The notes beneath the pieces were generated by a model. The model had not been told where the DNA came from, ran no database searches, and was given only the letters and a program-made list of their open reading frames with translations. Of a stretch of 64,000 bases of DNA, positions 16,597 to 25,351 are shown in pieces; positions within the stretch are counted from its first letter, which is position 1, and each line of letters starts with the position of its first letter. Made by a program: the position numbers and the translations under genes. Source of the stretch: Halosimplex salinum (GTDB lineage: Archaea > Halobacteriota > Halobacteria > Halobacteriales > Haloarculaceae); assembly GCF_003730195.1 (NCBI RefSeq), contig NZ_QWGG01000001.1:496001-560000 (forward strand), given 5' to 3'.

Positions 16597-17205
16597 GTGG
16601 GACTGTACGACCGGTATCTCGCCCTCCGCCTGCGCTACAGTGACGCCGAGCTCCCCGAGACGGTCGCGGTCATCGTCACCGAACGCGACCTGCTGGAACA
16701 GGACGGCTACCGGACCCTGGAGCGGTTTTTCGACTGGGCCGTCGCGTTCGGCGCCGAGCGTATCGTCGTCTACGTGAGCGTCCTCGACACCGAGGTCGTC
16801 GACCGGATCCGCCGCGAACTCGCCGAGGTGGACGCCCCCCGAGAGATAGCCGTCCGCGGGCCGGAGGACGACGAACAGGCCGACGCGCCCATCCTCGTCG
16901 GTATCGGCATGGGCGGCAAACACGAGTTCGCCACCGCCGTCCAGGGGCTCGCCGAGGAGGTCGAGGCCGGTGACCTCGAACCCGCCGACATCGACGAGGG
17001 CGCCATCGAGCGCGAACTCGTCTTCCCGGTCCAGCCCGACCTCGTCATCAAGACCGGCGCCGAGCGGCTCTCCGACTTCATGATCTGGCAGTCCGTCTAC
17101 TCCGAGCTGTACTTCACGGACGTGAACTGGCGGGACTTCCGCCGGCGCGACTACCTGCGCGCATTGCGGGATTACCAGAACCGTCAGCGGCGGTTCGGGC
17201 GCTGA
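16597..17205 (+). CDS. cis-prenyltransferase (UppS) homologue lacking the catalytic Asp motif
   Basis: This 202-residue protein keeps the C-terminal signature of undecaprenyl diphosphate synthases: DLVIKTGAERLSDFMIWQ, YSELYFTDVNW and RQRRFG. The N-terminal catalytic block, normally IIMDGNGRWA, reads VIVTERDLLE, so the essential Asp and the phosphate-binding residues are gone, and the NYGGR element is GMGGK. Length is shorter than the usual 240-310 residues. It may be a non-catalytic subunit, as NgBR/Nus1 is to the eukaryotic enzyme. The GTG start has a GAGTTTTAGG box 29 bases upstream. It is divergent from DUF92. Confidence 0.82.
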   Translation: MGLYDRYLALRLRYSDAELPETVAVIVTERDLLEQDGYRTLERFFDWAVAFGAERIVVYVSVLDTEVVDRIRRELAEVDAPREIAVRGPEDDEQADAPILVGIGMGGKHEFATAVQGLAEEVEAGDLEPADIDEGAIERELVFPVQPDLVIKTGAERLSDFMIWQSVYSELYFTDVNWRDFRRRDYLRALRDYQNRQRRFGR

Positions 17206-17227
17206 GCTGCGCGAAGCGCCCGAAGCA

Positions 17228-17298
17228 CGCGAATCTCTGATTCGCGGCGGTTCGGCCGATAGGCCGAACGTCGAGCGACGAGCGGTGCGAGTCGCTCG
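17228..17298. repeat. array of three perfect hairpins
   Basis: Three stem-loops follow each other downstream of the UppS-like gene: CGCGAATC/GATTCGCG with loop TCT (17228-17246), GTTCGGCC/GGCCGAAC with loop GATA (17250-17269), and CGAGCGAC/GTCGCTCG with an 11-base loop (17272-17298). Each stem is a perfect 8 bp. They could end the UppS-like transcript or form a small RNA. Confidence 0.6.
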
Positions 17299-17305
17299 GA
17301 AGTTC

Positions 17306-17371
17306 GGGAGGTGGAGGCGGACGCGGAGGTGGAGGTGGAGGTGGAGGCGGACGCGGAGGCGGAAGCGGAGG
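17306..17371. repeat. purine-rich GGAGGT/GGAGGC hexamer tract
   Basis: A run of GGAGGT, GGAGGC and GGACGC units covers about 66 bases with almost no pyrimidine on the plus strand. The segment GTGGAGGCGGACGCGGAGG occurs at 17311 and again at 17341, a 30-base period. It is upstream of the gene at 17422 and outside any supported coding sequence. Confidence 0.75.
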
Positions 17372-17421
17372 CGCGACCGGTGTGGCAATTTATGCCGCTG
17401 CTGGGCGAAGTGTTGCCTGTC

Positions 17422-18087
17422 ATGAGCGACCCGCTTCAGCCGCGGATCCTCGACGAGTTGCTCCGCAGGGGTCGGTACCTCTATCCGACCGACGTGGTCG
17501 ACGTGATCGAGCGTTTCCACGGTGTAGAGGGACCCGGCGTCCCGCGGCCTGTCATCAGACGGTACGTCGCCGAGTTGTTGTATCGGCTCGGGTCGAGGGC
17601 GCCGTACACCGTCGAGCGGTTCGAACAGATCCTCGACGGTCGCGTCACCGACCTCGACCTCTGGCTTCCCGACGCCCTCTACGAGGTCGGACCCAGTCGA
17701 GTGAGCGTCTACCCCGCTCGCTGGCACCGGACGCTCGGCGGCGTTCGCGATCCAGTTCGGTACGTCGAAGTCATCGCCGCCGACCTGGCGGCCGCCAGGG
17801 GCGCCACCCCGGACGACCCGTCGCCGCCCGCCCCGAGACGGATCCTGATCGACGCGATGATGGTCCTGGGCGGAACGAGTCGCCCCGCAGCCGGCGGACT
17901 CCTCCAGCGGGCCCGCCTCGACGGCCGGCTCGTCGTCGAACCGTTCCAGAACCCGGAGGCGGACGTCTGGGTCGCCGACGCGGTCAGTCGTCGCCCCGCG
18001 CCGGCCGACTCGACCGCGTCGGCCCGTTCGACGGGCACGGCTGGCCCGACCGAGCGACCCGCAGAACGCGACGCGGGTCGACCGTAG
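17422..18087 (+). CDS. haloarchaeal protein of unknown function
   Basis: I do not recognise this 221-residue protein. It starts MSDPLQPRILDELLRRGR, with helical N-terminal residues (1-60) that look like a small helix-rich binding module (PTDVVDVIERFH, RRYVAELLYRLG), a middle alpha/beta region and a disordered Ala/Pro/Thr/Arg tail from about residue 190. No membrane segment or signal peptide is seen. The ATG at 17422 was chosen because GCAATTTATG lies about 30 bases upstream as a TATA box; the frame is open upstream only through the purine repeat. It converges with thrB. Confidence 0.65.
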   Translation: MSDPLQPRILDELLRRGRYLYPTDVVDVIERFHGVEGPGVPRPVIRRYVAELLYRLGSRAPYTVERFEQILDGRVTDLDLWLPDALYEVGPSRVSVYPARWHRTLGGVRDPVRYVEVIAADLAAARGATPDDPSPPAPRRILIDAMMVLGGTSRPAAGGLLQRARLDGRLVVEPFQNPEADVWVADAVSRRPAPADSTASARSTGTAGPTERPAERDAGRP

Positions 18088-18100
18088 CCGACGCCCAGCC

Positions 18101-18169
18101 AGGCGAGAGGGACCGGCCCGGTCAGGCGAGAGTGACCGACCCGGACAGGCGATAGGGACCGACCCGGAG
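18101..18169. repeat. three tandem 23-base repeats
   Basis: Units starting AGGCGAGAGGGACCGGCCCG, AGGCGAGAGTGACCGACCCG and AGGCGATAGGGACCGACCCG begin at 18101, 18124 and 18147, an exact 23-base period. They sit in the 147-base gap between the converging gene at 17422 and thrB. Copies differ at a few positions. Confidence 0.85.
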
Positions 18170-18234
18170 AGCGGGCTGTCGGGGTCGGGGTGGGAACGAC
18201 TCGTCATCGGACCCGCGATGGAGCGGAGACGGGT

Positions 18235-19110
18235 TCAGTGAAAGGTAGCGCCCTCGCCGATCCGCGTCTGGTAGACGCGGGACTCGACGCCCCTGTCATC
18301 GAAGGCGTCGACCATGGCGGAGGCGATAGCGCGCTGGTCGGACTCGTAGCAGGCGGCGATGACGCTGGGGCCGGCGCCGCTGATAGTGACGCCGGTCGCG
18401 CCGGCGTCGAAGGCGGCCTGCCGGACGTCGTCGTAGCCGTCGATGAGCTTCGCGCGGGCGGGGGTGACGACGGAGTCCTGCATCCCGCGACCGACGAGTT
18501 CCGGGTCCGAGCGGTGCATCCCGGTCGTGAGGGTCGCGGCGTTGCCGACGGTCTCGACGATGTCGTCGACGCGGGCGCCCTCGGGGACGACCTCGCGCGC
18601 GTCTCGCGTCGAGACGACGATGTCGGGGAGGCAGGTCACGAGCGAGATGTCGGCGTCGACCTTCGAGATCCCGCCGGGCGTCGCGATCGTGAACCCGCCG
18701 AGGATGGCGGGCGCGACGTTGTCGTCGTGGGCGTCGCCGGAGACGACGGCCTCGCCCTCGGCGGCGATGGGGACGAGCTCCTTCCGGGTGAGCCCGCGGT
18801 CGTAGAGACGATTCAGCGCGACCGCCGCGGCAGCGGCGCTGGCGGCCGAGGAGCCCAGTCCCGAGGCGGGGCGGACGCCCTTGTCGATCTCGATGTGCGC
18901 GGGGGCGTCCAGCGCCTCGGCGACGGCGCCGACGGTGTTGTCGGCGGGGTCTTCCGGGATGAACTGGCTCCCGGCGCCCGTCACGTCGATGGTCGTCTCG
19001 GGGGCCTTCTCGACCCGAACCACGTCGGCCGGTCTGTCCAGCGCCACACCGAACACGTCGAAGCCACTACCCAGGTTCGCGCTCGTCGCCGGCGCCCGCA
19101 CCGTCACCAT
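18235..19110 (-). CDS. thrB: homoserine kinase
   Basis: This 291-residue GHMP kinase starts MVTVRAPATSANLGSGFD, the homoserine kinase N-terminus, and has the phosphate-binding loop RPASGLGSSAASAAAA and a C-terminal GVTISGAGPSVIA motif. It phosphorylates L-homoserine with ATP, feeding threonine synthesis in the cytoplasm. The ATG at 19110 follows a T-rich CCTTTTTGCC about 29 bases upstream, fitting a leaderless mRNA. Threonine synthase is not in the window; thrS, the user of threonine in translation, is far away at 61.8 kb and not functionally coupled by position. Confidence 0.95.
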   Translation of the reverse strand: MVTVRAPATSANLGSGFDVFGVALDRPADVVRVEKAPETTIDVTGAGSQFIPEDPADNTVGAVAEALDAPAHIEIDKGVRPASGLGSSAASAAAAAVALNRLYDRGLTRKELVPIAAEGEAVVSGDAHDDNVAPAILGGFTIATPGGISKVDADISLVTCLPDIVVSTRDAREVVPEGARVDDIVETVGNAATLTTGMHRSDPELVGRGMQDSVVTPARAKLIDGYDDVRQAAFDAGATGVTISGAGPSVIAACYESDQRAIASAMVDAFDDRGVESRVYQTRIGEGATFH

Positions 19111-19302
19111 ATGCGCCTGAGTTTTCGGACTGCGGGCAAAAAGGTAGCGGACGCACGCCGACACATCGGGATTATCGCGGTCCGGCGACGCCGCAGTTCC
19201 GCACGACGCCGCGGGAACTCGTCGGTCGGCGCTCGAACGCGGGACCGCCGAACCTATCGGGCGAACGAAAGGGCTTTTCCGGTCACCGTGGAACCGGCGG
19301 GT

Positions 19303-20661
19303 ATGATCGGTGTCGTCGGCGGCGGTATCGCCGGGCTCGCGGCCGCGTATCGCCTCCAGCAACGCGGCCACGACGTCCAGGTGTTCGAAGCGAGCGACGA
19401 CGTGGGCGGGCTGGCCGCCGTCTACGAGACGGCCGGCGACCCCATCGAGAAGTTCTACCACCACCTCTCCGCCTCCGAGGGGACGATCGTCGAGTTGATC
19501 GAGGATCTGGGCCTCGGCGACGACCTCGAGTGGCGCTACAAGGTCGACTCCTACTACGTCGACGGCGTGATCCACCCGATGGAGAAGGCGTGGGAGATCC
19601 TCGCCTACCCGCACCTCTCCATCTACGACAAGTTCCGCCTCGCCATGCTCGTCAAGGAGATCGACGTCCGCGGCGGCTGGCCGAAGTTCGACACCTACGA
19701 CGACATCACCGACTTCGAGGACGTTCCCATCAAGGAGTTCCTGCTCGAACACACCACCAGACACGTCTACGAGTCGTTCTGGGAACCGCTGCTCGACGCG
19801 AAGTTCGGCTCCCGGAAGGAGGACGTCTCGGCCGCGTGGCTCCTCGGCCGCGTCAAGTTCCGCGGCGAGCGCGACCCGCTCCGCGGCGAGCAACTGGGCT
19901 ATCTCCGCGGCGGGTTCGGCACGCTGCTCGACGACCTGCTCGCGGCCGTGGGTCATGAGAACGTCACCACGGGTGCGCGCGTGACGGAAGTCGGATTCGA
20001 CGAGGAGTCGACCGTCGAGGCCCCGAACGGAGGTTCGGCGATAGTGAACGGCCGTCGCGTCGAGTCGCTGACCGTCGAGCGGGGCGGTGAGGCGGAGACC
20101 CGCGATGTGGACGCCGTGGTCGTGGCGGCGATGCCCAACGTGCTGGAGGACCTGACGGGCTATCCCTGCGAGATAGACTTCCAGGGGACGGTGTGTTCGG
20201 TGTGGAGCATGGACGAGTCGCTCTCGGACACCTACTGGCTCAACATCAAGGACGAGGCGCCGTTCGGCGTCTTCATCGAGCACACGAACTTCGTGCCGCC
20301 GGAGCGCTACGGCGGCGAACACCTCTACTACACCGCGAGTTACATCCAGGACCCGGCCGAGGACCTCTGGCAGATGTCCGACGAGGAAGTCGAGTCCTAC
20401 TGGCGCGAGGGGGTCGGCGACCTCTTCCCCGACTTCGATTCGGACAGCGTGAACTGGGTGAAGACGGCGCGCAACCCGCGGACGGCGCCCATCTACGAGC
20501 GCGGGTATCTCGACATGGTCGTGCCGTACGACCTGGGCGAGGAGGTCGCCGAGGGCGTCTATTACGCCGGGATGGCGTCGCGCGCGCAGTACCCCGAGCG
20601 GTCGCTCAACGGCGGTATCGAGGCCGGATACGCCTGTGCGGACCTGATCGCCGAGAAGTAG
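19303..20661 (+). CDS. FAD-dependent amine oxidase-like oxidoreductase
   Basis: This 452-residue flavoprotein begins MIGVVGGGIAGLAAAYRLQQ, the FAD dinucleotide-binding motif, followed by VFEASDDVGGLA. A late GVYYAGMASRAQYPERSLNGGIEAG segment (given here in parts: YYAGMASRAQYPER, SLNGGIEAG) contacts flavin in the protoporphyrinogen oxidase and amine oxidase superfamily. Close relatives occur in polysaccharide clusters, but none is nearby. The ATG at 19303 has GGGCTTTTCC about 28 bases upstream. The reaction is unknown; candidates are isoprenoid, sugar-nucleotide or porphyrin oxidation. Confidence 0.85.
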   Translation: MIGVVGGGIAGLAAAYRLQQRGHDVQVFEASDDVGGLAAVYETAGDPIEKFYHHLSASEGTIVELIEDLGLGDDLEWRYKVDSYYVDGVIHPMEKAWEILAYPHLSIYDKFRLAMLVKEIDVRGGWPKFDTYDDITDFEDVPIKEFLLEHTTRHVYESFWEPLLDAKFGSRKEDVSAAWLLGRVKFRGERDPLRGEQLGYLRGGFGTLLDDLLAAVGHENVTTGARVTEVGFDEESTVEAPNGGSAIVNGRRVESLTVERGGEAETRDVDAVVVAAMPNVLEDLTGYPCEIDFQGTVCSVWSMDESLSDTYWLNIKDEAPFGVFIEHTNFVPPERYGGEHLYYTASYIQDPAEDLWQMSDEEVESYWREGVGDLFPDFDSDSVNWVKTARNPRTAPIYERGYLDMVVPYDLGEEVAEGVYYAGMASRAQYPERSLNGGIEAGYACADLIAEK

Positions 20662-20799
20662 TCGGCCGTGAGCGCGTCCGGCGCGACCAGAGGCGCGCTG
20701 TCGTCTGGCAAGTATTCTGAAAACAAACCGCACGTTTTCCACGAATAAGCGTTCGTTCCTGGTGTTCTTGCGTGATGAGAACGCACGTATCGTGCCAAT

Positions 20800-20830
20800 A
20801 CTGAAGTAACAGTGTACCATACTCTTCAGT
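20800..20830. promoter_or_regulatory. inverted repeat upstream of the coiled-coil gene
   Basis: ACTGAAG (20800-20806) and CTTCAGT (20824-20830) form an inverted repeat spaced by 17 bases, ending 12 bases before the ATG at 20843 and spanning the expected TATA position. Centre-to-centre spacing of about 24 bases is close to two helix turns. No regulator is known. Confidence 0.4.
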
Positions 20831-20842
20831 TGGCGGTAACGA

Positions 20843-22246
20843 ATGTGCCACGATCTCTCCCTCGCGGTGTCGAAGCGGCCCGTCGTCGACGGCTACGCGT
20901 ATCCGTCGGTCCGATTGCGAGTCGCGACCGACGCCGACGAACCGGTCGCGGTTCGCGTCGCCGAGTCGATACCGGCTGACGTCGACGAGGCCGCCGTGGG
21001 GTTTCACGCGGACGAGGGGTACGAACACTGGTCCGTGGCGGATGGCGGGCAGATAGTCTACACGAACGTCGTCGAGCCGGAGAAGCCGGTATCGACGCTC
21101 TACGGGGTCGACGCGGCCCCGGACCGTCTGATCGAGTGTCTGGACGCGCCGGCGGTCGAAGTCGCACGAGTCGACGACCTCGACGCGACTGCCGACGCCG
21201 ACTGGACGCCGCTCGACGACGACCGGATCGAGGTGACTATCGACGAACGCGCGGTCGACGGTGACTCCCGCCTCGCGGACCGACAGAACAGTCCTGCGGG
21301 CGGGGATTGGGGCGACTCGGACACTACGATGAACGAAGACGAAACGCGTACGACCGGCGAAACGGACGTCTCGGAACTGGAGTCGGGCGAACGAGACGAA
21401 CGAGCGGAACAACCACGAGAGCGCGACGAGCACGACGAGCGCGACGAGCAGGAAGAACCGACCATGGAAGCGGAAGGTCGGGACGGAACCGCCGATCAGG
21501 GCGCGGACGACGGTGAATCGGACGGTTTCGGAGACGGCGAACCAGCGGAGAGCGACGGTGAACCGGGTGTCCTGACCCGCGGCGGATCGGCGGAGCGCGA
21601 CCAGATCCCGGCGACAGCAGACCGGCAGTCCGGGCCAGATGCGTCGTCAGCGGGCACGCCCGTGCCCGACACGCCGACGCAGCCCGAGCCACACGATTCG
21701 GTGGTCGAACAGTTCGCCGAGGAACTGCGGCGCGACGAACCGTCGTCACAGGCAGTCGCGACGCTTCGGAGCCATCTGGCGCCCGACACGTCGGGGAGCG
21801 TCGACGCGAAGCTGGACCACTGTCTGACGCGGATCGGCGAGCTGAACGCCTACGTCGACGCGCTCGAGGCATTCCTCGACGAGGAGGGGTCGGCCGAGCA
21901 ACTCCTCTCGGAACTGCGCGACGAGCTCCGGGCGGCCGAGGCTCGCATCGACGACGTTACCCGGCGCGTCGAATCGGTCGAGACGGCCCAGTCGAAACTG
22001 GACGACAGGCTCTCTTCCGTCGAGTCGGAGCTCGACGAGCTATCATCGGCGCTCGAGACGGTCGACGAATTCGACGAGTCGCTCCGGGAGACCAGAGTCG
22101 AACTCACCGACGCCGTCGAGGAGGTCGAGACGGACGTGTCGACTCTCGAGGACGACCTCCGGTCCGTCGAACAGTGGCGGTCGACGGTCGTCGACGCGCT
22201 CTCCGGGGCCGAAGGCGTCGGACCCGCGAATCCCGACGGCGACTGA
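20843..22246 (+). CDS. acidic coiled-coil protein (DUF7310-like)
   Basis: This 467-residue protein has three parts: a folded N-terminal domain (about 1-130, MCHDLSLAVSKRPVVDGY), a long disordered acidic linker (about 140-290) rich in Asp, Glu, Arg and Gly, and a C-terminal coiled coil (about 320-450) with heptads such as RVESVETAQSKLDDRLSSVE. No membrane segment is seen. DUF7310 is recalled as a haloarchaeal coiled-coil family; function is unknown. The ATG at 20843 follows an AT-rich leader with an inverted repeat. It converges with the DUF6149 gene across a hairpin. Confidence 0.75.
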   Translation: MCHDLSLAVSKRPVVDGYAYPSVRLRVATDADEPVAVRVAESIPADVDEAAVGFHADEGYEHWSVADGGQIVYTNVVEPEKPVSTLYGVDAAPDRLIECLDAPAVEVARVDDLDATADADWTPLDDDRIEVTIDERAVDGDSRLADRQNSPAGGDWGDSDTTMNEDETRTTGETDVSELESGERDERAEQPRERDEHDERDEQEEPTMEAEGRDGTADQGADDGESDGFGDGEPAESDGEPGVLTRGGSAERDQIPATADRQSGPDASSAGTPVPDTPTQPEPHDSVVEQFAEELRRDEPSSQAVATLRSHLAPDTSGSVDAKLDHCLTRIGELNAYVDALEAFLDEEGSAEQLLSELRDELRAAEARIDDVTRRVESVETAQSKLDDRLSSVESELDELSSALETVDEFDESLRETRVELTDAVEEVETDVSTLEDDLRSVEQWRSTVVDALSGAEGVGPANPDGD

Positions 22247-22273
22247 ACGAGCGAGAGATCGTCCGCGGACTGA

Positions 22274-22293
22274 ACGGGCGATCAGTCGCCCGT
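22274..22293. terminator. bidirectional terminator-like hairpin
   Basis: ACGGGCGA, loop TCAG, TCGCCCGT is a perfect 8-bp stem in the gap between two converging genes. No T-run follows, so termination is inferred from position. CTGAACGGGCG occurs twice around it, at 22270 and 22296. Confidence 0.45.
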
Positions 22294-22308
22294 GGGCTGA
22301 ACGGGCGG

Positions 22309-22896
22309 TTACTCGTCGGTCGACTCGACGCCCGGCGCTTCTTCGACGGCCACGTCGTCGGGCGCTTCCTGCCCGCCGACGACGAGGTCGCCGTCCGCGG
22401 TCTCGACGTACACGTCGTCGGCGAACCCGCCCTCGGCGTAGGGGTGTTCGGGGTCGTCGAGTTTCTCGGGGGTCGACGGGGCGTCGGTGACGCCGCCCGC
22501 CGGAGCGAACCGGCCGAGCGGGTCGTCGATGGAGATGTCGTACCGCTCGAAGAAGTCGCGGTAGCGGTCGTAGTGGTCGCCGAGTTCGTCGCTCGGGAAC
22601 TCCATCATCTCGGTCCAGCCGTGGTTGTAGAAGTCGAAGTTGGCCTGGACGTGGGTGATCTCGCGGGCCTCGGCTTCGGGGTAGCCGTCCTCGAGCGCGG
22701 CGACGTAGGTGTCCATCGTCGCGTCGAAGAAGTCGTCGAGGTGGTCGCGCCGTTCGTCGCGGTGCTCGGGGTCGGCCTTGTCGGCGAAGATGTCCGTGTG
22801 CATCCCGACGAGGCGGTCGTTGACCTTCTCCCCGACGACCGGGAGCGTCAACGCCTGCTTGGCCGCGAAGTGGCGGACGTTCTGTCGGATCTTCAT
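22309..22896 (-). CDS. DUF6149 family protein
   Basis: This 195-residue protein begins MKIRQNVRHFAAKQALTLP and has a central HVQANFDFYNHGWTEMMEFP segment, matching a haloarchaeal family recalled as DUF6149. The N-terminal 130 residues are helix-rich; the tail is acidic and probably disordered. Function is unknown. The ATG at 22896 has no strong TATA box, and the first 30 bases upstream are GC-rich. It is divergent from the oxidoreductase at 23097. Confidence 0.75.
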   Translation of the reverse strand: MKIRQNVRHFAAKQALTLPVVGEKVNDRLVGMHTDIFADKADPEHRDERRDHLDDFFDATMDTYVAALEDGYPEAEAREITHVQANFDFYNHGWTEMMEFPSDELGDHYDRYRDFFERYDISIDDPLGRFAPAGGVTDAPSTPEKLDDPEHPYAEGGFADDVYVETADGDLVVGGQEAPDDVAVEEAPGVESTDE

Positions 22897-23096
22897 CGTG
22901 ACGGAACACGGGGCTGGTCCGTCTTCAACGTCCCGCTCGCCAGCGGGCCCCCGCGGGTCGGACTACCCGGTTCGACCGTTACTGCGCGTTCGAGATGACG
23001 GAACGATCAATATTTGCGTTCGAGGGAGTGTGTTTGCCAATCAACCGCATGGAGAGATAGCAACCCACATTAACCACGGTTACGAAGGTTGCGGGC

Positions 23097-24377
23097 ATGA
23101 GCGCATCCCACGTCATCATCGGTGATGGCATCGCGGGGAGTTCGGCAGCCGAGACGATTCGCGAGGAGGACCCCGACGCCGATATCACCGTGATCACCGA
23201 TGAGGGGGAGGCACTGTACAACCGCATCCTGATCAAAGAGTTCGCGAAGGGCAAACTGCCCGAGGCGCCAATCTCGATCCACGAACCCGAGTGGTACGAG
23301 GAGCGGGACATCGACCTCCAGCTCAACACGTACGTCACGACCGTCGACACCGAGGCCAACGAGATCCACACGCACTCGGGCGACGTGTACGACTACGACA
23401 AGCTCCTCGTCGCGACCGGCGGCACCCCCGCCAGTCTGGCAAGTTACGGCATCGACAACGCCGACGCCGACGGCATCGACCACTTCTGGACGTTCCAGGA
23501 CGCCCGCTCGATCAAGGAGAACGTCGAGAACGCGGACCAGGGGATCATCGTCGGCGCTGGCCTGCTCGGGATCGACCTGGCGGCCATCTGCGGCGCGCAG
23601 GGACTGGACGCCAACTACCTGATGCGCGGCGAGTCCTGGTGGCGCTACGCGCTCGAACCGGAAGGGGCGGAGATCCTCCACGAGGCGATGCGCGAGAAGG
23701 GCGTCACGCCCGTGTTCGAGTCCGGCGTCGACCGCTTCGAGACCGACGAGGACGGACAGGTCGCCGCCGCCGTTGACCCCAACGGCGAGCGCTACGAGGG
23801 CGACTGGGCCGGCGTCGCGATCGGCCTGAGCTTCAACACGGAGTTCCTCCAGGACACGCCGGTCGAGACGAACGACAACGGCATCGTCACGGACGAGTAC
23901 CTGCGGACGAACGTCGACGACATCTACGCTGCGGGCGACATCACCTGGTTCTACGACACCATCCTCGGCGAGATGGGCGAGAACGGCTCCTGGGGCTCCG
24001 CGAAGGAGCAGGGCTCCGTCGCCGCACAGAACATGGTCGAAGACCTCCGCGAGGGCGGCGAGACCGACGACCCCGAGGAGTTCCGCTGGGTCTCCTCGTA
24101 CTCGATCACCCACTTCGACTTCCCGTTCCTCTCCTTCGGTCACCCGACCATCGGCGACGACGACGCCAGCCAGAAGTACAGCGACACGGAGTGGCGTCGC
24201 CTCGCGTTCCAGGACGGCAAGATCGTCGGGGGCGTCCTGATCGGCGACCTGTCACAGCAGTCCAAGTTCAAGCGACTCATCCGCGAGGAACGCGAAGTCG
24301 CCCAGCACAAGGAGCTGCTCATGGAGGAGGACGTCGACATGGACAAACTCGAAGAAGCCGCGCCGAAGCCCGAGTAA
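23097..24377 (+). CDS. FAD/NAD(P)-binding pyridine nucleotide-disulphide type oxidoreductase
   Basis: This 426-residue protein has the two dinucleotide folds of the rubredoxin-reductase and NirB group: HVIIGDGIAGSSAAETIRE (FAD), GIIVGAGLLGIDLAA (NAD(P)), and the FAD-binding YAAGDITWF motif. It moves electrons from NAD(P)H to an unidentified acceptor. A long C-terminal region after residue 330 replaces the usual dimer domain and ends in a charged, helical tail. The 2Fe-2S ferredoxin at 6.4 kb is a possible but unproven partner. A TATA-like CATTAACC lies about 27 bases before the ATG. Confidence 0.88.
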   Translation: MSASHVIIGDGIAGSSAAETIREEDPDADITVITDEGEALYNRILIKEFAKGKLPEAPISIHEPEWYEERDIDLQLNTYVTTVDTEANEIHTHSGDVYDYDKLLVATGGTPASLASYGIDNADADGIDHFWTFQDARSIKENVENADQGIIVGAGLLGIDLAAICGAQGLDANYLMRGESWWRYALEPEGAEILHEAMREKGVTPVFESGVDRFETDEDGQVAAAVDPNGERYEGDWAGVAIGLSFNTEFLQDTPVETNDNGIVTDEYLRTNVDDIYAAGDITWFYDTILGEMGENGSWGSAKEQGSVAAQNMVEDLREGGETDDPEEFRWVSSYSITHFDFPFLSFGHPTIGDDDASQKYSDTEWRRLAFQDGKIVGGVLIGDLSQQSKFKRLIREEREVAQHKELLMEEDVDMDKLEEAAPKPE

Positions 24378-24488
24378 CTCGTCCGTTCGTTTCTCGCTCG
24401 CCGTTTCTCGCCGTTCGGCACGACGCCGGTCGTGACACTCCATCCTACAGTAGCTAGTTTTAAGTAATAGAGCCTACCACTCCGCCCC

Positions 24489-25313
24489 ATGACAGTATCA
24501 GTGGGGGATACGCTAGAAGACTCGGTCAGACGGCTGGTGACCGTGCCGGGGCTGCTGGTGCTCGGGGCCTTCCTGGTGTTCAGACTGACCAATCCGGTGG
24601 TCTACAACACGTTCTTCGCGAGAGCGGTCGAGTTCGCACTCAGCGAGGCTGGCGGGTACACGCTTCAGGACGTGCGATTCGAACTGATAGAGCGGGGCTA
24701 CGACTTCCTGCTTCCCCTGGTCGACGCGATCGACCAGACGGGGATGGACGTCTCGTTCCCGGTCGCGATCGCGCTGCTGGCGATGCTCCCGTTCGTCGCG
24801 GAGTTCCTCCACGTCGTCGGCGTGCGCGCGCTCGCGGCGAACAGGCCGAACACCGTCCCGGTCGACGAGATCACGTCGGGACTGGCGGGCGCGTACGTGA
24901 AGTCGCTGGTCGCGAACTTCGTCGCGGTCGTCCTGATCGTCCTCGGGACGCTGTTCTTCCTGATCCCGGGGATCGCACTCACGGTCCTGTTTTTCTTCGT
25001 CCGCCACCGGATCGTGCTCGCGGGCGACGGGGTGTTCGAGGCGCTCTCACAGAGCTACGCGCTCGTGAAGGAGAACGCGGTGCCGATGGTCGTCCTCGGG
25101 GTCGTCTTCTGGCTGACGTGGTTTCTCACGGTGTTCATCGCGGGGATGGTGCCGCTCGGTGACCTGAGCGGGGCGTTCAGTCGTACCGCGAGCACGGTCG
25201 TCATCGTGTTCGGCGTCTCCTTGCTGACGAGCGCGTACCTGCAGGCGACGGGCGGCGCGGGCGGCCAGGCGAGCGCCGCGCCGGCGGGCCAGAGCGACGG
25301 CCTCGGCGCCTGA
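24489..25313 (+). CDS. multi-pass membrane protein (DUF7847-like)
   Basis: This 274-residue protein has about six hydrophobic segments, including LVANFVAVVLIVLGTLFF and FLIPGIALTVLFFFVRHR. The latter resembles the glycerophosphoryl or DUF975/DUF7847 membrane modules in which an LIPGI turn precedes a long helix. The C-terminal 25 residues are Ala/Gly/Gln-rich. Function is unknown. A clear TATA-like AGTTTTAAGT lies about 30 bases before the ATG. It stands alone, followed by the small gene at 25352. Confidence 0.75.
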   Translation: MTVSVGDTLEDSVRRLVTVPGLLVLGAFLVFRLTNPVVYNTFFARAVEFALSEAGGYTLQDVRFELIERGYDFLLPLVDAIDQTGMDVSFPVAIALLAMLPFVAEFLHVVGVRALAANRPNTVPVDEITSGLAGAYVKSLVANFVAVVLIVLGTLFFLIPGIALTVLFFFVRHRIVLAGDGVFEALSQSYALVKENAVPMVVLGVVFWLTWFLTVFIAGMVPLGDLSGAFSRTASTVVIVFGVSLLTSAYLQATGGAGGQASAAPAGQSDGLGA

Positions 25314-25351
25314 TCGAAGCCGTTTTCCCCGGTCCTGACCGTCTGTCGGAT

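Noticed and set aside
17206-17421. CRISPR-like array
   Set aside because: Stem sequences differ and there is no constant repeat with unique spacers.
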